64,000 bases of DNA from Raphanus sativus (Eukaryota; Streptophyta; Magnoliopsida; Brassicales; Brassicaceae). Below, piece by piece: positions 12,272-23,572 of the stretch (position 1 is the first letter of the stretch; each line of letters opens with the position of its first letter). Below the pieces are notes generated by a model. The model had not been told where the DNA came from, searched no databases, and saw only the letters and a program-made list of their open reading frames with translations. Both the position numbers and the translations under genes were made by a program. The DNA lies in contig NC_079516.1 of NCBI RefSeq assembly GCF_000801105.2, positions 47,410,908 to 47,474,907 on the forward strand, written 5' to 3'.

Positions 12272-14416
12272 TTAAGCAGAGCTGGTCGAGATAAGCCAAT
12301 CAAACAAACCAACTTTAGTCTCTCTTCTTTTCTTGCTGCCTCTCAATCTCTGGTTCGAATACTCCACCAGCTTCTTCCATACATCTCCCACCGTCCATCC
12401 TTTAGATATAACTAATTCCGTTACCTGATTTAGGTTATGGAGTGCTTCCAATCCAAAAGTGTAGTAAGACATGAAAGGCCTTCTTGCCTGACATCAATGT
12501 TAATGTTTGTGAGCCAAAGAAACAACCACTGGTTGAAAATCATGTCACTTGATTTAAGATTTGACCTGTGAAACAGCAATCCACTGAAGGAGAGATTTGA
12601 TCTCAGGATCACCACCGTAAGCACCACATCCCCAGTTGCCTGTAGCAACACCAACACCATCTTCATGATCTATGCACTGGTTCTTGCACACATGGAGGAA
12701 ACCACAGAGAGCCTTATTAGCCTCCCTGGAGAAAAAAACAAAGAATGTTCAGAAAACAGTTTGATATAAGAAGACTAGTTTAAACTTAAATAAAAGATTT
12801 GATTCAGTTTTTTTTTTACCTGAGGAGGCATTCAGGTTTGTATTGGGAGATTCCTGGATGACGGAGAGCATCTATGGCGATGATTCTTGTTTTTCTCCTT
12901 CCGAAAACATCTCTTTCCTTTGTGTCTATGTAATCTCCAGAGAACCTAAAGGAAGATGAATATCTGCAAACCATTTTCTTTCATAAGTAAAAATAACATT
13001 TTAATGTCAGTAAAAAGTATATTTGGAAAAGAGTGTAACCCTGTGTAATGAGAGAATCTTTCGGCACCAACAACTTGAATTGCTTCAGAGACTTCCATGG
13101 CTGGTAAGAAGAGCATACCAGCGATCAATTCTGGATTTATCATGAACCGAATCTCTTCCTGTGTGTTTGAAACATATTCAAGATTCGAATAAAATCTACA
13201 CAAAGATCAAAAGGATTTTCAAAGATAAAGTTTATTATAGACCTGTACACATCCCTTGCGAAGAGCGCCACCTCCTAAGTACTTGTTGGCGAAGTCAACT
13301 TCAAGAGCTTCAACGCTTTGATCCTCTATCAAACCAGAAGTGTGAACCTATACACCATCTGAAAATTAATACCTGAAGACAAAATCATTACAGAGAAAAT
13401 AAAATCAAGCATCTATCTACTTGGTTGAATAACCTCAACAGGGCAGAGATTGACAGTAGATGTGCTCCAAAAGCCTTCATCAGGAAAGGCTTCGAGGCCT
13501 GATTCTATGGAGAGAATCTTGCGTTCAAACGAAACGAATCCAGGAGGGATACATGAAGATATCCTCTGGAAGTAATGAATAATGCACCTTATCTTGTTCT
13601 CTTGGTGCTCGTTTCGTCCCGTGCTGATTAGGCTTCTGCAATAGGTCAAAACATGATTCTTGAATCTTGTTTTTATTTTTTCGTATATGAAGTTTGTTGT
13701 TTGAGAATGGTTATACCCGAATAGTTTGTCGAAATTGATGTTTGGAAGACGATTCGAGCCTCTATCATCGATAGGAAACAAACAGAAGAAAGAACATGAA
13801 AGCAAGGCTCCTATAAGTTCCTGTCCTAAGCCAAAACAAAAGACAGTTTTTGAATATCTCTAAGCCGTAGCGAGAATTTGCTTAAAGAACATATGTATAT
13901 ACCTGGCTGAGGAACACAATGCCTGCTTTGTTGGAGCTTAAGACACGAAGACCGGTTTCAACTCCACTGATGATATTTTCTGAATTTAGATAGTGTAGTT
14001 CCAAGAGAGATGGGAATCTCAAAAGAAGACAAGCCATGGCAGGCAAAACCTCGTTGAACCACCTGCTTGATTCTTCTTTTGACATTTTCTGTACCAAACC
14101 AATACATTATTCACTCAATCATTCTGAAAAATTATGAAACACTTTTCAGTTTTTTCTATTACATTACCTCGTCGAAGAAGAGAGCGTAGCCTTGAAGTGC
14201 TGTATAAGAAAGATGACAAGTCAAAGAGAGGGATTGTCTCATGTCAGAGATGCAATCAGACAGAGTTTGTCCCGAGACAACTCGGCTATGACTCGGTCCT
14301 TTGGTCAAAGCTTCTAAAACCTCCACCAAGTGCGAGGATGGCCAAGACAGTGAAGAATCTTGAATCTCTAGCGGCAAGTAGGCTAAAATCGTCTCAAGAT
14401 CTTCCCTTCTCTCCAT
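12272..14416 (-). CDS. PARG2: poly(ADP-ribose) glycohydrolase
   Basis: Nine minus-strand exons, 14416-14168, 14088-13903, 13820-13717, 13635-13434, 13347-13243, 13158-13040, 12963-12820, 12725-12566 and 12487-12272, sum to 1485 bases (494 residues). The start MERREDLE was chosen because it matches how plant PARGs begin; the upstream in-frame ATG adds only Lys-rich sequence. The macrodomain-like catalytic signature is intact across a splice junction: [12 protein letters not shown] followed by [14 protein letters not shown], with the two catalytic acidic residues. [19 protein letters not shown] and [11 protein letters not shown] follow. The enzyme hydrolyses ribose-ribose bonds of poly(ADP-ribose), reversing PARP action in DNA-damage, defence and clock responses. 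Arabidopsis has adjacent PARG1 and PARG2; only one copy is here. The PARG2 symbol is a positional guess. Confidence 0.88.
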
Positions 14417-15958
14417 TCCTCTGTTTTCTTTATTTTCTTTCACCTTTTTCTTCTTGATTCTTGAGAGGTGAAGTTGCAGGTTTCTCTCATAAAGATGTGG
14501 CCACAACATAAATATTTAATAGTCTCTACAGCTCACCAGCATGATTAATTAACCTAAGCACTTCTGACTAAAGAGATTATTAGTTTATTTTACACTTCCT
14601 TGCGCATCAAGAAACGTGGAAAGGATTATTCAGATAAATTCCATCACGCTGATGAATTAGTCAACGGCAATATTTAGCCTGGCATTTGACATTATAGAAG
14701 AAAAAAAATTGGTTGTTCACAAAAAATTTAATACAATAAAAAACATAAAACATAGCCTACCCTGAAGTTAACCATTGACTTATTCAGACCCTTAGAGATT
14801 GTTTGAAGCTCTTGATCAACAAAAGGTGGCCAAACAAAATAGGAAGAACATAACGAAATTAATGCAGTAGCTTACCAACATTTCAGCAGCAAGGTGTAGG
14901 ACTGGAGATATAACTTGATCTACTTTGTTCCCTCCCTTTTGCATACCCTTGGAAATCAATAGTCATCCAGAATGCGAGGAATGTGGATCGTGACAGATGC
15001 AAGAGCAATGATTTTTGTTAGACTACAACATAAGTATAACTAGTCTAATACAGAAAAAAATCAAACAACTTGAGACTCAATCAGCAAGTCAAAAAGCTAA
15101 TAATATATGTTGTTAAGAGACTCAAACAAAAGAAGACAGCATGAGCCACACCATGAACCTAAGGTCCTAAATCACTAGCTGAAAGCAAATGACTTGAATA
15201 GTTTTAAATCATGACAAAGGGTAAGAAATGGGATGCCTGATGGGTTCTCTAAGTTCCACAACCAGAAACGAATGCTCAAATATGATTTGACAAGCTTTAA
15301 GACCCCACTATTCTTGATCGAGATACTGTTAAAAGAAAATTTATTTCATAATATCTTCTTTTTTCAGACAGCAAGAATCCACAACTGTGTGTTTCCTTCC
15401 TACCTGATAATATATAGTCTAACACAAAAGCAGCAAATAACCTTATGAATTTTAATTTGAACCTTCGATACAAAAGCGGCAAATAACCTTATGAATTTAA
15501 CTTGGACCTTCGATATATATACATGAATTGCGTAACTAGGGCAATCCTCAGCTTCCAAGTGAGTCGAGGTCTTGAGACTCCGCAAATGAATACAAAACAT
15601 CCTCAAGCCTCCATCAGTATAGTAACAACACAATTTTGAAAGCAAGCTATACAGCCAATCCCACTTTCATACATGTAAACCACAAGATCAGATAAACATA
15701 GGGTGAGAGGTAGACAAGAGTTTCAAAAACATAATAACAATCATTGCTACATAGTGCATGAACCGCTTAAACAAGAGGATAGATGGTACCATTGTATCTA
15801 GAAAAGATGAAAAACCATGATAGAAAACTGAGAATATTCATTCCGAGAACTGAAAACCTTATAATAAAAACACAAAAGAAGTGGAAAGATAAGGGCTCTA
15901 ATAAATACCACATGATCTACAAAACAAGAACTTAAGAGCCAGCACCCACTACAAAGTC
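14417..15958. other. intergenic region upstream of PARG
   Basis: About 1.5 kb without a supportable gene. It contains the PARG promoter side and the 3' flank of the F-box pseudogene. A short minus-strand open frame near 15400-15645 has no recognisable domain. Confidence 0.5.
15424..15514. repeat. 45/46-bp imperfect tandem repeat
   Basis: A unit running from ACAAAAGCAGCAAATAACC to ACCTTCGAT at 15424-15469 is repeated at 15470-15514 with a few substitutions and a 1-bp indel. No function is apparent. Confidence 0.7.
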
Positions 15959-17189
15959 CTAAAACAATTCCATAAGCTTCACATCCTCAACATGGTTTAG
16001 ATACATGCGAATTCTAAAAGCCTTATCAAACGCTCCCATTCCTTGGATTTCAACTCTTGTTATAGGATCCTTGACGAAATTGTAGTAGTAGAGATAGAAA
16101 GGGTCGGACGGAAAGAACGGTGAAATAACAAATTCATTTGTAGCAGTCACTCCAACAAAGCTTAAGAACTTCCCTGCAGCTGCCTCCTTCCACATAGGAG
16201 GTAAATTGAAAATACGTTTGGACCATTCATGTTTTCCAGGGTCTTCAAGAATGCACATCTCTAAACTTGTACTTGTTCCACTAAGAAAGGAGGTCGCAGA
16301 CGACGACCTTACTGAAGCCAATTTACCTTGGAAGTTTATAAGAGTTGCATAATACATTCCACTTCCCACCAAGTTAACAAATCTGTACTTTTCAGACCGG
16401 ACATCAAAGCAAACTAGCATATCAGCAAGATTGGAAACCCTAGCAATGTAATACAAAACACCATTGATGCATACACTTTCTCGCTCCGGAAAAGAATGGG
16501 GTACGCAACATGCAGCCATTCTCCATATCAGGTTCCCAGTTCCTAATGTGAGAACCTGATGCTCCATAAATTTATCATTTTGTCTGACCATTCCCAATAC
16601 TTTGTGTTGTTTCTCAACAGGATCATACCCTAAAAAGCTTCTCAACCCAGTCCTCTTCCTTGTATTCAATCTTAGGTAAAGTGAAGTATTGTCTCGTGCT
16701 AGGGTTACATAGCACCGACACAACCTCTCTGGTTTTCCTTCCTTTTAAGATCCGACCATCGCTTATGCATACAACGCCATTTAGAGGACTAGATATATAA
16801 CAGACGCGCTGGACGGGGAAACTCACATGATGATCGACGGTTACAAGAGACGCATTCTCACCAAAATTTTGAGGCTGAGGTGAGGAGAAGAAGAGCACCT
16901 CCCTCTCTTTTCTGCAGGAGAACAATAGTTGAGGGTGAGCCAGAGACTTGGTCAAGAACAACTCCGTGAAGTCAGAACGGCGAAGTACGGAGGCCCACCG
17001 CTTCGATACACAACGACATGTCGCAATAGACTTCAGTGGCAACCTCGAAAATATCTCGGTGATGAGATCAATCGGAATCTTCGATGAGAATTCGTCAGCA
17101 CTGTGTCGTGAGCTGCGTCGACGGATGGTTTGGGAATCATCGAACCGCCGTGATTTCTTGGCGGAGGGAGACATTTGCTTCTTCATCAA
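15959..17189 (-). pseudogene. F-box/FBA gene with a 1-bp frameshift
   Basis: The first ~175 residues (starting MMKKQMSPSAKKSRR at 17189) hold an F-box, IPIDLITEIFSRLPLKSIA with CRCVSKRWASVL, and the NPSTRQYFTLPK motif of the F-box-associated domain. Near 16668 an extra T/A pair, relative to the intact paralogue at 23573-24790, shifts the frame and gives a stop at about 16620. The remaining FBA domain (FLGYDPVEKQHKVLG onward) continues in the next frame to 15959. The intact relative would act as substrate receptor of an SCF ubiquitin ligase. The rest of the sequence is well preserved, so the break is recent, or a sequencing error cannot be excluded. Two Mutator-like elements sit just upstream, at and beyond 17243. 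Confidence 0.82.
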
Positions 17190-17383
17190 GCCCTAGACAG
17201 TTGAGGAAATGCAAATTGATTATGAAAGGATCATCAATTGTTGGGAAATCGGCCAATTCATACATCAACCAAACCTCGCGGTCCCGATCAGTACATAAAC
17301 TGATGACCTGTGCTAAAACATACATCAATTGAGATTTATTACGATTAAAATAATAGATAATATAACAAAAATGTTTTACCAGC

Positions 17384-17453
17384 TCTGTTGCAAGTGGGAT
17401 TCGAACCCAGGCTGTCTGTGATAAATATACTGACACTAAGCCACTGTGACACA
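17384..17453 (-). repeat. tRNA-like sequence, left arm of MULE A
   Basis: Read on the minus strand it has an A-box-like TGGCTTAGTGTC and a perfect B-box-like GGTTCGAATCC spaced as in a tRNA gene. The acceptor ends do not pair convincingly, so it is a tRNA-derived or tRNA-like stretch and not a functional tRNA. Its inverted partner is at 18367-18434. Confidence 0.6.
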
Positions 17454-18366
17454 GTGATTCATTATTTATGTTCTCTCGAGTTTAATATATATCTCGGATA
17501 GATATTTGATTCTCATATTTCTTCTTCTTTCCATCTTCTCTAATTTTTATCTACCATAAAATTTCATAGTGAGTTCATATAATCAATTATATATATTTAA
17601 CTATTTAAATTATCTATTACTTATAAAATATTGATAAAAATAAATCAATGTGAAGATATTAATAATAAAGGAATTTATCTGTAAATTTAAATTTACTTTT
17701 AATTATAACAAATCTGTTTAAAAAATCTCTCAAAATCATACTAAAATTTTTAAATATTATAATTTTTTTTTAAATTTATTAATTTCTTATTAGTAATATG
17801 ATATATTATTATAAACTAATTTTTAAAAGTTTATCATAAAACAGAAAAGTAAAATATATGCTATTTTATAAATTTTATAACTATGGTATAAATTATATTA
17901 ATACAGAAGTAATAAGTAAATTATAAATTAAAATTTATTAAATCTAATAGCCCTAACAACATCTTGCATAAACTCTCATTTTAATTTTTTTTTGTTTTTA
18001 TGATAAATATTTTAATTAATTTTTAATAATATATTATATTATTAATTATGAAATTAATAAATGAATTAATTAAAAAATATTTAAAAAAATAGTAAGATTT
18101 TGTTAGAACTTTTTTAACAGATTTTATTATAATTAAAAATAAATTTAAATTTACAATTAAATTTATTTATTAGTAATATCTTCATATTTATTATTTTTTT
18201 AGCAATATTATATAATTAATAGATAATGTAAATAATCAAATATATATATATATATATAATTGATGGTAGGTAAAAATTAGAGAAGATGGAAAGAAGAAGA
18301 AATATGAGAATCAAATATCTATCAGAGATATATATTAAACTTTGAGAAGATAAACAACGATTCAGT

Positions 18367-18434
18367 GTGTCACAGTGGTTTAGTGTCAGTATATTTATTA
18401 CAGGCAGCCTGTGTTCGAATCCCTCTTGCAACAG
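18367..18434 (+). repeat. tRNA-like sequence, right arm of MULE A
   Basis: Inverted partner of 17384-17453, with A-box-like TGGTTTAGTGTC and B-box-like TGTTCGAATCC. It has diverged from its partner by several substitutions. Confidence 0.6.
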
Positions 18435-19055
18435 AGCTTGTAAACCTTTTTTATTTTATTATCTATTATTTTAATCGTAATATACAACTCAGCGACACAT
18501 AAGCTTCCGTTAGTGACATGTCATCATCTATAAACGTTTGACTAACGGAAAAATGGTCAATGTATGATTTAGCCTATTTTTGTTAGTTCGTGTATGAAAT
18601 TTAAAATAAATCTCAATTGATGTATGTTTTAGCACAGGTCATCAGTTTATGTACTGATCGGGACCGCGAGGTTCGGTTGATGCATGAATTGGCCGATTTC
18701 CCATCAATTGTTCGGTAAACAGAAAGTACACTCTGCGTAGTTTCGGTCTGATTGAAACGACACACAAGACATGATATCAGCTTGGGGAAAACGGCTAATT
18801 CATACATCAACAAAGGATCGCGGTCCCGATCAGTACATAAACTCACATCATGTGCTAAAACATACATCAACTCTAATTATATTCGAATTTCATACATAAA
18901 CCAACCCTTTTTGGTAAATTCATACATTCACCGTATTTCCGTTAATTAAATATTGACAGAATCTTACGTGGACTTAACGGATGATTACGTGGAATTAAAT
19001 CTCAAAACGACGTCGTTTTGTTGAAAAAAAAAATCTTTCAGTTTGGACTAAAGAA

Positions 19056-19119
19056 AGAATCGAACCCGGGTTACCACAACAACTTATCCCCCTTTCGACC
19101 ACACTGCCATGTATGATTC
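19056..19119 (-). repeat. tRNA-like sequence, outer left arm of MULE B
   Basis: On the minus strand it shows A-box-like GTGTGGTCGAAAGGGGGAT and B-box-like GGGTTCGATTC, resembling a class II (Ser/Leu-type) tRNA layout. Partner at 19684-19746. Confidence 0.55.
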
Positions 19120-19203
19120 ATCTGTATAACCAAACACATTTATATATTTAACATTCATCGGTTCCAGGTTCCCCAATAAAATTTTTAATAAATTTGGTAT
19201 ATT

Positions 19204-19274
19204 GGGGATTCGGACCCGGGTTCTCTGATTTATTGCATCCCCTACAAAACCACTTTACCATCTATGGTTTGTTG
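19204..19274 (-). repeat. tRNA-like sequence, inner left arm of MULE B
   Basis: On the minus strand it has a TGGTAAAGTGGTTTTGTAG A-box-like start and a GGGTCCGAATCCC B-box-like end. Partner at 19530-19600. Confidence 0.5.
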
Positions 19275-19529
19275 TTTTAAAACAAAACATATAGGTATTT
19301 ATAATTTATAGGTTCCGGATTCCAAAAGAAATACCATTTATAGGTATTTATCATTTATCATTTATAGGTATTTACCACACTATAAATGATAAATACCTAT
19401 ATGTTTTGTAAATACCTATGAATGATAAATACCTATAAATGATATTTTTTTGGTAAATACCTATAAATGGTATTTTTTTGGGAGCCCGGAACTTATATAT
19501 AATAAATACGTATATGTTTTGTTTAAAAC

Positions 19530-19600
19530 AACGAATCATAGATGGTATAGTGGTTTTGTAGAGGATGCAAAAAATAAGAGAACCAGGTTTCGAATCCCCC
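19530..19600 (+). repeat. tRNA-like sequence, inner right arm of MULE B
   Basis: GATGGTATAGTGG followed by GGTTTCGAATCCC. The inverted partner at 19204-19274 is similar but not identical. Confidence 0.5.
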
Positions 19601-19683
19601 ATATACTAACTTTATTAAAAATTTTATTGGGGAACCTGGAACCGATGAATGTTAAATATGTGTATGTGTTTTGTTATACATAT

Positions 19684-19746
19684 GAATCATACATGTCCGA
19701 GTGGTCGAAAGGGGGATAGGTTATTGTGGTAACCTGGGTTCGATTC
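19684..19746 (+). repeat. tRNA-like sequence, outer right arm of MULE B
   Basis: Contains GTCCGAGTGGTCGAAAGGGG and GGGTTCGATTC in tRNA order and spacing. It is the inverted partner of 19056-19119. Confidence 0.55.
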
Positions 19747-20227
19747 TTGCTTTAATCCAAATTAAAAGATTTTTTTTTTCAACAAAACGATGTCGTTTTG
19801 GGATTTCATTTCCACGTAATCATCCGTTAAGTCCACGTAAGATTCTGTCAATATTTAATTAACGGAAATACGGTGAATGTATGAATTTACCGAAAATGGT
19901 TGGTTGACGTATGGAATTTGAATATAATTAGAGTTGATGTATGTTTTAGCACAAGGTGTGAGTTTATGTACTGATCGGGACCGCGGCTCCTTGTTGATAT
20001 ATGAATTAGCCGTTTTCCCTATCAGCTTGCGTGTCGTTTTTCACATTACAAACGGCGCAGCGTTTTTTACTTTTCAAAATTAGAGGATTTGTTTTAAAAA
20101 AAAGTTTGGCTCTTTTTTAGTTGTTGAAATTTTCTTGCACTCTTTGAAAATGTTCACACAGATTTTTTTTCTGGAAAAAAATCACTTTAAATCATCGGTT
20201 TTTAAATTTGGTGAAGTAGAAAAGACA

Positions 20228-22945
20228 TGCTCAAGAACAAGGTAGGGCAGATTTTTCGACTATGGTCATTCACTACAAGAAAACAAGGAAATACTGACGG
20301 ACATACTGACGGAAAATGAATTCCTCGGAATATTCCGAGGAATTTCCGAGGAAATTCTGAGGAAACATAAACTTTACGTTTCCTCGGGATTTTTTCGGAA
20401 AATACCTAGGAAATTCCGAGGAATTCACTTTCCGTCGGTATTTTCCGAGGAAATCCCGAGGAAAGAGTTTTCTTCGGAAAAAACCGACGAAATTCCGAGG
20501 GATTTAGAGATTTAATTTTTAGGGTTTAGGTTCCTCGGAATTTCCTCGGAATTTACCAAAGAAATTTCGAGTTATTTAGGGATTTTACTATAGGGTTTAG
20601 CTTCCTCGGAATTTCCTCGGAATATTCTGAGGAAATTCCGAGGAAAAACACATTTTCCTCGGAATTTCCTCGGAATATTCTGAGGCTTTTCCGAGGAACA
20701 AGGTTTTGTAACCGAAAAAAACGTTTTGCGGTTTGAATAACACATATATAAGCCTTATTAAGTGTCTTAAACTGATTATTAAGTGTCTTAAACCAAAAAT
20801 AGGTGTGTTACCCGATAATAAACACTTTCCGATTGTATGAACGAATTTTCCACAACATAAGATCAAACACTTATACACTTTCATGAATGGTAAAAGGAAT
20901 ACTTACAATTCATTTTGGAATTTTGTTATTTCATGGTTTATGATCATCTATACAAAGAATATTTAATTTTATCATTACATTAGTATAAGAAATGATATTG
21001 GGCAAAACAAATTGAGGTTTTGAAACCCCAAACATATATCCCTCGGAATTTCCTCGGAATATACCGAGGAAATTATGAGGGATTTGAATTTTCCTCGGAA
21101 TTTTTTCATTTAACCGCCATAATTTTCGCGAAATATTTGGCGAAAATTAAATTTTCGAAACTGAGGAAATTCCGACGGATAGTTTCCGTCAGAAACTTCG
21201 GAATTATAAACACAGATCTCTTCTTCTTCCTCATTTCTCTCTTCTTCTTCCTTGCCATCTCCGCCGACCTCCCCTTCTCTCTCGACGATTTCCGGCCAAT
21301 CCGACCTATTCCTCCTCTATTTGATTCCCAAATCATGTAAGAAACTTCCCAATCTATTTGTTAGGTTAGATTTGATGATTTTAGAAGTTTTTTGATAGAT
21401 TTTTGTTAGGGTGATTGGTAGGATTGTATAATGGAAGTTTGATTGTGATTTTGTATTGAGGATTGTGATTATTTGATTGTGTAGAATTTTTTTTTAAGTT
21501 TTATAATAGTTTGGTGTTTATAAATAATTTTGAAAACGTTTTTTGTATATAAAATCTATTTTATGAATTATAAATGAAACGTTTTTGTATATAAAATCAT
21601 TTCTATATTTATCAAACATTTTTAATATTTATGAAACGTTTTTTGTAAATATTAAACTATTTTTGGAATTTTAAAACTATTTATATATATACTTTTTTAT
21701 ATATATATTTTTGTGATTAAAAAATATTTTTGTAATTATTAAACTATTTATTTTTTTATATATTTTATATTTTTGTGATTAAAAACTATTTTTAGTAATT
21801 ATTAAACTATTTTTTATATTTATATTTTTGTGTTTAAAAACTATTTTTGGAATTTAACATTTATATTTATTTATTTTTATATTTATATTTTTGATTAATT
21901 TTATTTTTTCTAATTATTAAACTATTTTTTATATTTATATTTTTGTGATTAAAAACTATTTTTAGTATTTATTAAACTATTTTTTTATATATTTATATTT
22001 TTGTGATTAAAACTATTTTTTGAATTTTAAAATTTTTATTTATTAAAACTAATTTTTAATATATTTTAGTTTGTACAATTTTGAATAATATTATCTAATA
22101 TATTTTCATTTATATTTTCGAATTTCATTAAAAATAATAATTTTAATTTTTTTTTAATTATTTTTTGAAAATTCCGAGGAAGGTGGTCCCTCGGAATATT
22201 CCGACGACCACGTCCCTCGGAAAATTCTGAGGAAATGTGCGACGAACCCTCGTCCTCAGAGTTTCCTCGGAATTTTGTTTCCTCGAAATTCCGTCAGAAA
22301 ATTCCGAGGAAATTCCGAAGAAAAATGAAATTCCGAGGAAATTCCGAAGAAAAATGAAATTCCGAGAAGTTTTTTCCGAGGACATGTTTCCTCGGTATAG
22401 CGTCGGAATTCGCTTATTCCGACGACATACCGACGATTTATGCCCTCAGTATGAGCATGTTTTCTTGTAGTGATTCCACTCCCAAGATGGGACGAAGCTC
22501 TATCTTGCCTTCTTTCATCAGCCTACAGCTCCGGATATACCTCAACCTGAAGCTCAAGTCAAACATCCATACAAGGCTATGAATGCAGCTTCATCTTTAT
22601 CCATGGCTCTAGAAAGAGATTCCGGCCAATGCATACTCGACCTAAATATACCATTGGTTCAAGAGCTGGCTCCTCTCGAGGCTGAACAAGAGAGGCATGA
22701 TAGGATCACTTAAATCAGTCACAGAGACAATGACGACGGTGGACCTCGAGCGTTGGCCAGGTTCATAAGAGAGACATGATAAGAGGACTTCATTGGACTC
22801 AGTCACAGAGACGACTACGAGTCTACGACAGTGGACCTCGAGCTCCGGCTAGGGCCACAAGAACAGAGGCATGATAGGAGGACTTCATTGGAATCAGTCC
22901 GAGAGACTACGACGGTGGACCTCAAGCTCCGGCTGTGGTTTTAAT
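20228..22945 (+). pseudogene. B3-domain (DUF313) gene copy, 5'-deleted and split by a CACTA element
   Basis: Sequence homologous to the intact gene at 25515-26633 starts at 20228 (codons for LKNKVGQIF). It is cut at 20270 by a 2.2 kb CACTA element, then resumes at 22473 with codons for HSQDGTKLYLAFFH. The first two thirds of the gene, including most of the B3 fold, are missing. After 22650 the C-terminal coding region has been amplified into about three copies of an 80-95 bp unit containing TTVDLE, each with indels and stops. With the F-box pseudogene it forms the degenerate half of a duplicated F-box/B3 segment. Confidence 0.85.
20271..22472. mobile_element. non-autonomous CACTA (En/Spm-like) element
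   Basis: 2202 bp with termini CACTACAAGAAAACA and its inverse. A 3-bp duplication ATT at 20268-20270 and 22473-22475 is confirmed by comparing with the uninterrupted B3 copy near 26205. Both subterminal regions are filled with direct and inverted copies of TTCCTCGGAATTTCC-like words, the expected transposase-binding arrays. The interior has a CT-rich leader-like stretch near 21200-21340 and long AT-rich DNA, but no transposase frame. Confidence 0.93.
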
Positions 22946-23260
22946 CAGAGATTTCCTGGCAAACAGCTCTGCTATGTGACTTAACCTCTGTTTATTCTTG
23001 ACCCTAGCTCCCTATTGCCGTGTCAAGCAAGTAGTTTCTTTTTTTTAGGCTTCCGAATTACTTTACTTTTATTTTTTTGGTTTTGTTTTATCCTTACTCT
23101 ATAGTGGCTGTTATGAGAGATTCCTTGGAAAACAGTTCTGCTATGTGACTTGATCTTGGTCTATTCTTGACCCTAGCTCTCCGTTGCCGTGTCACGCAAG
23201 TAGTTTCTTTCTTAGACTCTCTGTTTTTTTGGCCATTATATTTATTTTCTTTAATCATTA
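22946..23260. repeat. tandem repeat in the 3' flank of the dead B3 copy
   Basis: Two copies (about 22949-23050 and 23120-23225) of a block with AACAG.TCTGCTATGTGACTT, TATTCTTGACCCTAGCTC and GCAAGTAGTTTCTT. The same pair occurs downstream of the intact B3 gene at about 26634-26720 and 26785-26885, so the tandem repeat predates the segment duplication. Confidence 0.75.
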
Positions 23261-23572
23261 TTCAGTGTTGTTGCAGATACGATCCTAACCTTTGGTTTCT
23301 TTTTATTGGTTTTTTAGGCAAACAGTATTTTAAACTGGTGCGATTATGTATTCTTTGAATAAATGTTTTAAGGAGATAGTGTCCGAATAAACCAATGAAC
23401 TACACAAGGATCGATAATCTGTACACACGAGCAAACAAATTATCAAGTTGAAGACTGAAAAAAAAAAAACAAAAGAAAGCGCATGCAAGAAAAGCTCCGA
23501 TTAACTCCTGCAAAGTTGAAAGCGTAAGGGAAGTGATATAATAGTATAAGAACCAGCATCCTTTACAAAGTC

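Larger units (their letters stand above)
17243..18702. mobile_element. non-autonomous Mutator-like element A
   Basis: 1460 bp with long terminal inverted repeats beginning GGGAAATCGGCCAATTCAT and at least 110 bp long. It is flanked by the exact 10-bp target duplication ATCAATTGTT at 17233-17242 and 18703-18712. Ten-base duplications and GGG-starting long inverted repeats are typical of MULEs. The AT-rich core has no transposase frame. It is inserted in the upstream region of the F-box pseudogene: the flanks join into sequence that resembles the region upstream of the intact F-box gene at about 24865. Confidence 0.88.
18785..20019. mobile_element. non-autonomous Mutator-like element B
   Basis: 1235 bp with terminal inverted repeats starting GGGAAAACGGCTAATTCAT, extending more than 250 bp into each side. 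The exact 10-bp target duplication TATCAGCTTG lies at 18775-18784 and 20020-20029. Its termini are related to those of element A only 80 bp away, sharing the block GCGGTCCCGATCAGTACATA. No transposase frame is present; the whole element can fold into a long stem. Confidence 0.9.

Noticed and set aside
15297..15645. Minus-strand ORFs upstream of PARG as a second PARG or another gene
   Set aside because: They consist largely of a 45-bp tandem repeat and contain none of the PARG motifs.
18216..18431. ORF rich in Ile/Tyr within MULE A
   Set aside because: Its composition reflects AT-dinucleotide repeats; no transposase similarity.
17384..19746. Functional tRNA genes in the MULE arms
   Set aside because: A and B boxes are present, but I could not form a convincing acceptor stem or a normal anticodon arm, and each copy is mirrored in the opposite arm.
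21020..21340. 106-residue ORF inside the CACTA element
   Set aside because: No transposase or other domain; it covers a CT-rich, leader-like stretch and subterminal repeats.
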